A stretch of DNA of 64,000 nucleotides, taken from a virus. The notes under the pieces are model-generated. The model saw only the letters and a program-made list of their open reading frames with translations. It made no database searches and was not told where the DNA came from. Of this stretch, positions 56,926 to 64,000 are shown piece after piece; the stretch's first letter is position 1, and every line of letters begins with the position of its first letter. The position numbers and the translations under genes are program-made. The stretch is taken from the IMG/VR virus record IMGVR_UViG_3300031963_000050, positions 1-64,000 of that record; one strand, 5' to 3'.

Positions 56926-59900
56926 TTAGGTATTTTGATTATTTAAGAAATCTGCTGGCACCGTTTCACTAATCTGTAACGGATCACCCTCTACTGTATT
57001 GTAAACCTTAGAGTTCCAAGTTTGATCGTAATATATATCATTCAATTTATTGGATGAAAGCAAACCATATACTCTACTGTATGTAGCTATGTATGGCTGT
57101 GCTGCCGTCCCGTTTACTCCTCTGCCTAATTCAGTTAGCGCATTGTTTTCAAAATCTACGCTACCGAATCTGATTTCTTCACCGTTAATGTACACAGTGT
57201 TTCCTTCAAGGGTAGTAATAATCAACTCGTCTCCGAGATAAGTCAGATTCGGCGCTGTAATGTAGGCCCCAGGAACAATCTTGACATTGGGAGATAAGTC
57301 AATGAGAACAACACTTATTGCTTCTTGTGGTAAGAAGTTTCCTGTAGACTTGTTGAATACTCTAACATTAGCAATCAAGTTCTTGTCTGCGGTTAATCCG
57401 ATATAATAGAATCCTGAGGTTGCAGCTGGTGTAGTGACATTCTGTACAACCTGACGAGTTACTTTAGTAACGTCATCAATGTAAATTGTTTCGCTGAGCG
57501 GGTATACAGGTTCAGTTAACCATGTAGTAATGTCAGGATTGATACGATATACCGTTCCCTCATTAACCTGATTCACAAAGTTGATGTAAATGTCTTCGTC
57601 GGGAGTTGCTGTAGGAATCATGCTAGTAATGATTACCTGATCACCCGGCACGATTTCAGACAAAATGCTTACTTCGTTGAAGTCATTTACCCGTAGACTT
57701 GATGAAGGTACACGATAACCATTGATTGTTACCCAAAGTCTATCTACATTGGTCTGTGCCCACTGAGTTAGATTTATACTTCCAGTATCATTAATTAATG
57801 TGACTGGATCACCGTATCTAGTTTCAGAAACAGTTATTGTGGTAGCATTTTCAATTGTCTTAATGTAGTATACAGTGCCTTGGTCTAATCCACCCATGAG
57901 AGCAGTTCCGTTATTAGTTTCAACCTGACTAAAGTATACCGGAGTTCCTACGAACAAGTCTTCGGTTGAACCCACAGTAATAAAGTTAGTGGTTACTGCG
58001 GTAGCGGTAGCGGTAGTAGTTGTGATGAAGAACAGACCCTGTCTCCATGTATAGCCGCCACCTGTGTAAGCCGAAATAGCAATGATTGGATCGTTGACTG
58101 CGGTTGGTGACGGGTCATATGGTTGAGCATAAATGTCAAACACATATGGATTTATAATCTTAGCATAGTATGTGTTATTGTTGAGTTGGGTAGATCCAGT
58201 TGTTCCGTCAATACGAACCAAAGTATTTTCTACTAAGTTATGCTCAATGTCTGTGGTTACTCGTACTGTTGGATTTCCACCAACAACGACTAGCATATTT
58301 CCAGGGCCGCCGCCAGCAGTTACTATCTGATTACCTTGATAATCCTCAATCGTGAATGTAGTGCTATTGACAATAGAATCAACATAGTATACAGTTCCAT
58401 CAGTTTCAATGTTTGCATCAAACGATGTTCCAAAGAACTGAACAGGCTGACCAACTATAAACCCACTAGTGCTATCAACTGTAATTTCGTTGGGTGAACC
58501 ACTAGTGGATGAAGACGCAGTTGTAGTTGCAATCGGCGGTGCAATAGTATTGACAATGTTTGATATCGGGGCAACAGTCAAACCATTTGCCTGCAAGGTC
58601 ATTGATCCAGAATCAGTAGTTACTGTAAATGGCAGTCCACCAACGTCTTCTGAAATTACAAAGTCAGTAGAATTGATGATCTCTGTCACATAGTAAGTTT
58701 GACCAGCTACGATGCCACCGATCGTAGGTGCTGCAAAGATTATTGAGTCATTGATATTTAATGAACTCGTGCTTCCAGATGACAATGTTAGGTAATCTAA
58801 TACCTCATCATATGCAACTACACTTGGGGTATCTTGGTCATACGTAATTACTGTTGGGGTATCTTGGTCATATGTGGCTTCAAAGTGTGTGGTTGAGCCC
58901 ACAGTCAAGCTTATTAGGGATGAGCCTGGATTACCAGTAATATTATACTGACTAGTTAGATATTGTCTGCTTGTATCATTATATGTCATTACTGATATGA
59001 TAGTGCCATTTGCAGGAGGACTATTGAACAAGATGGTATTTGAAATTGAACTAATAGTATACTGTGACGCTGTAATTCTCACTCCATCAATTTCTACAAT
59101 AGCATTTGTTGGATTGTCATATCCCACAAAGTTGTTAAGGTAGAACGATGCAGTTGAGCCATCACCGTTAAAGTATTGCACTTCTGGTAATGCATACCCA
59201 TATTGTACTGGGCTTGTTTCTCCAAACAATGAGAACACAATATAATCAACATCCGTGTTATACTGATTAGAAGCAAACACAATTTTTGCATGATTATCAG
59301 AGCGCCTACCGATTGCATAATCGTTAGTTACAAACGTGGTCGTGCCATTGAACTCTGTTAGAGCAAACTCAGGGCCGCCAAGTGTTTCTGAGATTGTGAA
59401 TTCGTTGCCATCAAGAATGGATTTTATATAGTATCTTTGGAATGGTACTAATGTACTAAACGTACCTTGACCAAACGTGATTGGTGTCCCTACAATCAAC
59501 CCACTAGTAGTTCCTGTTGTTAATGCATTATTAGATGCTTTCGCACGAGTTACTAATCCGGTTGAACCAAATACTAGTTTTGTTCCATTGTGATCTACCA
59601 CTGGGTCCGACCAAACAGATGCCGCGCCGTTTTGAATATTAGCAAACATTTCGCCTGTTGCGTTAGACAATTCTAGTGCAGGGCCAGCTTGTCCTGCAAT
59701 AGAGTCATACACCGGTGAAATAATTATTGCGTTGGTAGCATAACTGATAGACTTCACATAGTAAACTGTTTCTTCTTGTAGACCGCCGAAGGGAATTCCT
59801 TGGAACGTGATAGGACCGTTAAGAACAAAGTTAGTCACGCTGTCACAGAAAATTCTATCTGATACTGATTCTGTTTCGAATACACGAACGTTTAAGTTGT

Positions 59901-62900
59901 CAGTGCCAGGTCTTAGTACGCCGCTTCCAGCAAATATGCTAGCACTGTAATTTGCGTTAACATAGATTTCATTGAATCCGGTTACAGAATCGGTTCTGAT
60001 CGGGTTGGTATCGGTGCTAGCCTTGACTAGTTGATCTCCATTACCAACTGCATACACATCAATTCTGAGCTTGTCAGCGACAGGGGTGAATGCTAACGGA
60101 GTGTCTAGCGTAATTGACTTGTTGATCCAATCAATAGTATATTCTGTTTCTGCAAGCGATGTTCCCAAATCAGTAGCACCATCAATTACCTGAACGTTAA
60201 TGTGTGCAGGAACTTTCACCGCACCATCAAAGCTATATTCTACCTGTTCTCCGTCAGTTGGTAATAACTCCAATGAAACTACTTCAAATCCGGTATGTCC
60301 GTATTCTACTACAGGCCAGTTTGTTCCGGGGCGGGTAGTAACTGTTATTGAAATGTTGTCGCTTACAACACCAGCAACTAATTCTTCCGGTGCATAGCCG
60401 AATGAGAAGTCAGCACCGACAACATCGTATTCTGTTTCTGGCACAGTGAATACAGATGTAGCAGTCCAAGTAACACCTAAATCTTCGCTTACTAGAATTA
60501 CGTTATTATCACCTACTATAGTAAATGACGAATCGTTGTCATTATAAGCGATATTATTAAGATTTTGAGTTACCCCTGAATTTCTAACTGTCCATGTAAT
60601 ACCGTCAGGTGAAGTCTTGATCGTTCCTTCGTCGCCTGCTGTTACCCAAACTCCGCCAGCGTAAATAATGCTTCTTAGTGTTGAAGGATTTGGATCTAGG
60701 GAATTATACTGATACATCTGTGTTTGCGGAGGAATAATGTCGCCACGAACAATATTTGCAGTACCTGTTCCTGACCCTGGACCAGTTGCAGTAAAGTTAA
60801 TACCCACTGTATTGCTAGCTGCACCGATTAAAGTAAAATCTGTAGTACCTATGCTGGTGATTGTGTAAGTAGTACCATTAACAAATCCACCAGCAGTAAT
60901 ACTAACTAGTTCCTTAACAGCTCCGTCTAATGTATTAGATAATGTTATTTGAGTACTTGACACAACTGACTTGACGTAGTATGTTGTTCCGGCAATAATC
61001 GTAGAGAATGATTTGTTGAATCTGACCGGAGTGCCTAATGCGCCACCAGTAAATCCAGCAGTATTTGTCACACTCAATACGTTGGTTGCTGAGTTTACGA
61101 AGAAACAGTTGACTTCGTTTAGACCTACCCAATCAATTCCGTTTTGAGTGTAGTATATTACACCGTTCTCACCTACAGCGATTATGTCAGCACCGTCGCT
61201 AGCAACTCCATAGAATCCTTTATCAGTTACAACAGGTGCCTGAGTCCAATTGATACTATCTGGGCTGTAGAAGAACAAGTTAATATCTACTAACTGTCCT
61301 ATGCCACTAGAAAAGTCTGGCTCTTTACCCTTACCCACTGCAATAAGTCCCATGCAATTAGTACCAGTAATTGGAGCTATTGCATTTAATTGATATTCGT
61401 ATGCAGGATTAAAATCTGTTATCTTATCCCACAGATATGAATCTGTGCTGCGAAGTATGTTCTGACCTACTGCTACCCAAGCCTGACCCATTGAGCAATA
61501 TGCTACTGAATTCAAAGGCATAGTCGCAACTGACAATGCAGTAGAAGGATCATTTGGCGTATAGTATCCGGTTGTTGTCCAAGAAATACCGTCAGTACTT
61601 CTATAGATAGGAGTTGCTGGGTTAGCAGAAGTCATTAAATAGATTCCGCCCGCATATGTAATATCTGTCAAGTTGACAGGATTATTAGTTAGTCTGCCTA
61701 CTCCCCAATTCTGATTATCTAAGCTTCCGATAATAGCACTATATGTTGGTAGATTTGCGCTAGAGATATACTTTTCGCCATCGTATACGATGCCAGTAAT
61801 ATCTACCTCAGATGGGTAGAATGGCAAGTCAGACAACTGAGTATCAAGAGGATACTGCTGGTTTGGTTGGAAAGCATTACCTAAATATGTAGAATTAGGA
61901 TACGTGACACCCTCAAACAACTGTGTGAGGTCTACCCCAGGCATGTCCACGGTAGGCTGATAGTATCCAATTACACGATCCATTGCATTCAATCTGCGAT
62001 CACCTGAATCAAGCAACTCCCACTTACCGAAAATGAATTCGTCATCGTTGTTAGAAATGACGCATTCATAAACTCTATTGTTAAACTTGACAATGCTCTG
62101 ATTGAAGTAGAATGGTTCGGGCAGTAATGCGATGCTACCTAGCTTAGCCATCATAAAATCATCAGTAAATGTGATTCCAGAAACAATCGTACCTGCGTCA
62201 TTTGGAGTGGTCGTTACTTGAGCAGTTGTAGAAGTTACATTGTACAGATAGTATGTTTCACCGATATCAAATGCAGTAGGTATTGAACCGCTAAATGATA
62301 CTGCATCATAATTACTGAATCCAGTTGTGTCTACTGTTAGTGTATCGGTAGTAGAATTGGTAACTGTTGATTCAGTATATCCTACAAACGGGAAAGCAAT
62401 GCCGCTAACCGGAACAGTCATCAATGAGTTGTTGTATACCGCCACTGTATTTTCTGAGCGCACCTGTAGATAGTACTGCTGCGTTGATGCGGGAGGAGTA
62501 CCGGTTCTTATTACAGATGTAATCCCGCCGTCATCATCTACTGTGTTAACCGTTAGTGTAATGTCGTTGGCCGGGGTTGTTCCGCCTACCTCAGTTCCGG
62601 AAACAGTAATCACATTGTTGATTGCAAAGCCTTCACCGGGATTAGTAATTATCGCAGTGTATCCACCCAACACATATGACAAACTGAATTCGGGAGTCCC
62701 AGTTATAAACTGAGTGAAGCTAGAAGAAGCTGAAGTATCATTAGTTAAAGCTACTGCACTTCCGCCCTTACTAGTAGATATGATGATGTATGGGTTACCA
62801 TCACCCATCATAATACCGTTTGCGGTGGATAATGTCTTTGCTGTGCCGCCATCAGTTTCAGAGATAGTGAACTCAGTGGAACTAACGATGCTTTCAACAA

Positions 62901-64000
62901 AATATTCTTGTCCAATAACAATTCCGCCCAATCCAATTCCAGAGAATACGATTGGCATACCGATGTATAGTGATGTAGTTCCTAATAGATTTCTTCCTAC
63001 ATCGTATGCACAGGTTAATACGTTTCCTACTGAAGAAGTAGTGTTAACTTCTACCTGAATGTTTGGTCGTGCTATTGTCTCCCCAGGATTTTCAGGATCA
63101 GGTATTTCTTCTCCCGAATATTCAGTTACATAATAGGTAACACCGGTACTCAATCCACCCACTGCACTGTTTACTCGCAATGGCATGTTAACGTAGAAAT
63201 TAAATGTTCCACCTTCTGATTCTGGGATTGCAATTCTATTAACTGGAACAGTATAGTTCGTTCCGATTGTAGCACGAATTGTTCTTTCAATCAAGTCCGA
63301 ATAGTTTTCAGAAACGATATCAGGATACTGTCCAGCAGTCTGATATAGCGTGAATAGCTGACCATTGATTTGTCCTGGACTTACAGGCAGTGAAACGTTC
63401 ATGGTCATTGAACCAGTTTCGCTAGTCAACTGAACTGTATTCTTTTGATTGGTTAGAATTGCAGTTCCAGTACCGTTATTGAGCGACAATACTGTTCCGT
63501 TAACCAATTCTGAAATAGTCATTTCGGTGTTGCTGACGATTTCACTTACGTAGTAAGTTCTTCCAGACTCAATATTACTTGATGCTAACGTTCCGGTTAG
63601 CGATGTAATAATGATAGGATCATTCAAGTCAAAGCCGGTTGTGGATTCTACTACGATAGTGTCTGTTGATGCAACTGTTTCAGAGATTTCTGTGATAACC
63701 GGATCTTTGAATTCACTGATAGTGAAAGTTTCGTTATCAACAACAGTTGTTATATAATAATCCAAATTTTCAATGATTCCACCAAACACCTGCCCAGTAA
63801 AGAAGACTGGAAGATTAGTATAGAAACCTGTTGTTCCACCAGTGCCTACGGGTGACATTGGAACAGTCAATGTGTTAACAGTAGCCTGTGTTGTAGTTAC
63901 TTCTAGAATTCCAGGATATTCTAAAGTTAATATAGCAGTGTCTACAAGTTGACCAGTGTAGCATTCTAGTCCCTGCGCACTCACAGTTTCACTAATCAAG
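56926..64000 (-). CDS. giant repeat virion protein (5' end outside window)
   Basis: At least 2,357 residues; the frame is open to the right edge, so the N-terminus is missing. Many copies of a beta-unit of about 80-100 residues recur, with cores like YYVTEIVNSTEFTISETxGG and 'GxPxxFSGxxxGGI'. A central region (roughly residues 740-1170) has WTT-type beta-propeller-like repeats (YRSTDGISWT, TSPDGITWTV). A small tandem duplication TYDQDTPTVI/TYDQDTPSVV lies near 58.8 kb. The C-terminus has an ordered region with INGEEIRFGSVDFENNALTE. The composition fits a giant fibre or baseplate-associated protein. Confidence 0.75.
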   Translation of the reverse strand, partial: LISETVSAQGLECYTGQLVDTAILTLEYPGILEVTTTQATVNTLTVPMSPVGTGGTTGFYTNLPVFFTGQVFGGIIENLDYYITTVVDNETFTISEFKDPVITEISETVASTDTIVVESTTGFDLNDPIIITSLTGTLASSNIESGRTYYVSEIVSNTEMTISELVNGTVLSLNNGTGTAILTNQKNTVQLTSETGSMTMNVSLPVSPGQINGQLFTLYQTAGQYPDIVSENYSDLIERTIRATIGTNYTVPVNRIAIPESEGGTFNFYVNMPLRVNSAVGGLSTGVTYYVTEYSGEEIPDPENPGETIARPNIQVEVNTTSSVGNVLTCAYDVGRNLLGTTSLYIGMPIVFSGIGLGGIVIGQEYFVESIVSSTEFTISETDGGTAKTLSTANGIMMGDGNPYIIISTSKGGSAVALTNDTSASSSFTQFITGTPEFSLSYVLGGYTAIITNPGEGFAINNVITVSGTEVGGTTPANDITLTVNTVDDDGGITSVIRTGTPPASTQQYYLQVRSENTVAVYNNSLMTVPVSGIAFPFVGYTESTVTNSTTDTLTVDTTGFSNYDAVSFSGSIPTAFDIGETYYLYNVTSTTAQVTTTPNDAGTIVSGITFTDDFMMAKLGSIALLPEPFYFNQSIVKFNNRVYECVISNNDDEFIFGKWELLDSGDRRLNAMDRVIGYYQPTVDMPGVDLTQLFEGVTYPNSTYLGNAFQPNQQYPLDTQLSDLPFYPSEVDITGIVYDGEKYISSANLPTYSAIIGSLDNQNWGVGRLTNNPVNLTDITYAGGIYLMTSANPATPIYRSTDGISWTTTGYYTPNDPSTALSVATMPLNSVAYCSMGQAWVAVGQNILRSTDSYLWDKITDFNPAYEYQLNAIAPITGTNCMGLIAVGKGKEPDFSSGIGQLVDINLFFYSPDSINWTQAPVVTDKGFYGVASDGADIIAVGENGVIYYTQNGIDWVGLNEVNCFFVNSATNVLSVTNTAGFTGGALGTPVRFNKSFSTIIAGTTYYVKSVVSSTQITLSNTLDGAVKELVSITAGGFVNGTTYTITSIGTTDFTLIGAASNTVGINFTATGPGSGTGTANIVRGDIIPPQTQMYQYNSLDPNPSTLRSIIYAGGVWVTAGDEGTIKTSPDGITWTVRNSGVTQNLNNIAYNDNDSSFTIVGDNNVILVSEDLGVTWTATSVFTVPETEYDVVGADFSFGYAPEELVAGVVSDNISITVTTRPGTNWPVVEYGHTGFEVVSLELLPTDGEQVEYSFDGAVKVPAHINVQVIDGATDLGTSLAETEYTIDWINKSITLDTPLAFTPVADKLRIDVYAVGNGDQLVKASTDTNPIRTDSVTGFNEIYVNANYSASIFAGSGVLRPGTDNLNVRVFETESVSDRIFCDSVTNFVLNGPITFQGIPFGGLQEETVYYVKSISYATNAIIISPVYDSIAGQAGPALELSNATGEMFANIQNGAASVWSDPVVDHNGTKLVFGSTGLVTRAKASNNALTTGTTSGLIVGTPITFGQGTFSTLVPFQRYYIKSILDGNEFTISETLGGPEFALTEFNGTTTFVTNDYAIGRRSDNHAKIVFASNQYNTDVDYIVFSLFGETSPVQYGYALPEVQYFNGDGSTASFYLNNFVGYDNPTNAIVEIDGVRITASQYTISSISNTILFNSPPANGTIISVMTYNDTSRQYLTSQYNITGNPGSSLISLTVGSTTHFEATYDQDTPTVITYDQDTPSVVAYDEVLDYLTLSSGSTSSLNINDSIIFAAPTIGGIVAGQTYYVTEIINSTDFVISEDVGGLPFTVTTDSGSMTLQANGLTVAPISNIVNTIAPPIATTTASSSTSGSPNEITVDSTSGFIVGQPVQFFGTSFDANIETDGTVYYVDSIVNSTTFTIEDYQGNQIVTAGGGPGNMLVVVGGNPTVRVTTDIEHNLVENTLVRIDGTTGSTQLNNNTYYAKIINPYVFDIYAQPYDPSPTAVNDPIIAISAYTGGGYTWRQGLFFITTTTATATAVTTNFITVGSTEDLFVGTPVYFSQVETNNGTALMGGLDQGTVYYIKTIENATTITVSETRYGDPVTLINDTGSINLTQWAQTNVDRLWVTINGYRVPSSSLRVNDFNEVSILSEIVPGDQVIITSMIPTATPDEDIYINFVNQVNEGTVYRINPDITTWLTEPVYPLSETIYIDDVTKVTRQVVQNVTTPAATSGFYYIGLTADKNLIANVRVFNKSTGNFLPQEAISVVLIDLSPNVKIVPGAYITAPNLTYLGDELIITTLEGNTVYINGEEIRFGSVDFENNALTELGRGVNGTAAQPYIATYSRVYGLLSSNKLNDIYYDQTWNSKVYNTVEGDPLQISETVPADFLNNQNT

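Overview
This window is part of the genome of a T4-like myovirus (Caudoviricetes). Recognisable T4-family genes are the UvsW helicase (its 3' end lies outside the window), UvsY, the UvsX recombinase, the gp32 single-strand DNA binding protein and the gp17 large terminase. They sit with large tail-fibre and structural genes that repeat short beta-rich units. Every supported gene is on the minus strand, many pairs overlap by ATGA/GTGA, and coding density is very high, so the window reads right to left as a few long operons. The host is probably an alphaproteobacterium: between 29.28 and 29.63 kb the phage carries a circularly permuted two-piece tmRNA gene of the alphaproteobacterial kind, with tag (A)ANDNNVDLALAA. 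The source (probably an environmental, perhaps freshwater genome) is inference.

Layout from high to low coordinates, which is the order of transcription. (1) 64.0-50.3 kb: virion genes, including a >2,350-residue repeat protein cut by the window edge, a >860-residue fibre, a second fibre with the same N-terminal domain, a tail assembly chaperone and small conserved genes. (2) 50.3-30.4 kb: a carbohydrate island with glycosyltransferase-like proteins, a radical SAM enzyme, three tandem GT-like paralogues, three tandem SGNH-hydrolase-like genes, a cupin, a fused nucleotidyltransferase/kinase, AroE-, KdsC- and GatZ-like enzymes, a NodU-type carbamoyltransferase, and a 1,650-residue protein made of about 16 repeats. 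(3) 30.3-26.1 kb: a secreted small protein, a mini Bfd-like ferredoxin, the tmRNA and a 1,054-residue polyvalent protein. (4) 26-22 kb: a MoxR ATPase/VWA-metallopeptidase pair and small ORFans. (5) 21.9-12 kb: DHFR, thymidylate synthase, a sugar epimerase and aminotransferase, a spanin pair, three candidate internal head proteins, a methyltransferase, a virion protein and the terminase. (6) 10.6-0 kb: a large acidic protein, gp32, UvsX, UvsY, an HD (p)ppGpp-hydrolase-like protein, an AAA ATPase, a HARP-like protein and UvsW.

Two promoter classes can be read directly. Early genes follow GGTTGAC(A/T) - exactly 17 bp - TATAAC-like sites. Late genes follow T4-type octamers (TATAAATA and one- or two-base variants). 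Many of these octamers end only 4-6 nt before the ATG, which predicts leaderless late mRNAs. The tmRNA has the perfect octamer TATAAATA as its own promoter.

The most unusual points are: a phage permuted tmRNA under a late promoter; a polyvalent protein whose domain boundaries carry (L/I)xE sites like those cut by T4 prohead protease, with a nested capsid-targeted ADP-ribosyltransferase-like ORF; three tandem proteins with T4-like capsid-targeting peptides; and a giant protein that appears to be a tandem array of one half of a glycosyltransferase-like domain found alone elsewhere in the window. All functions come from reading motifs; no database search was run.
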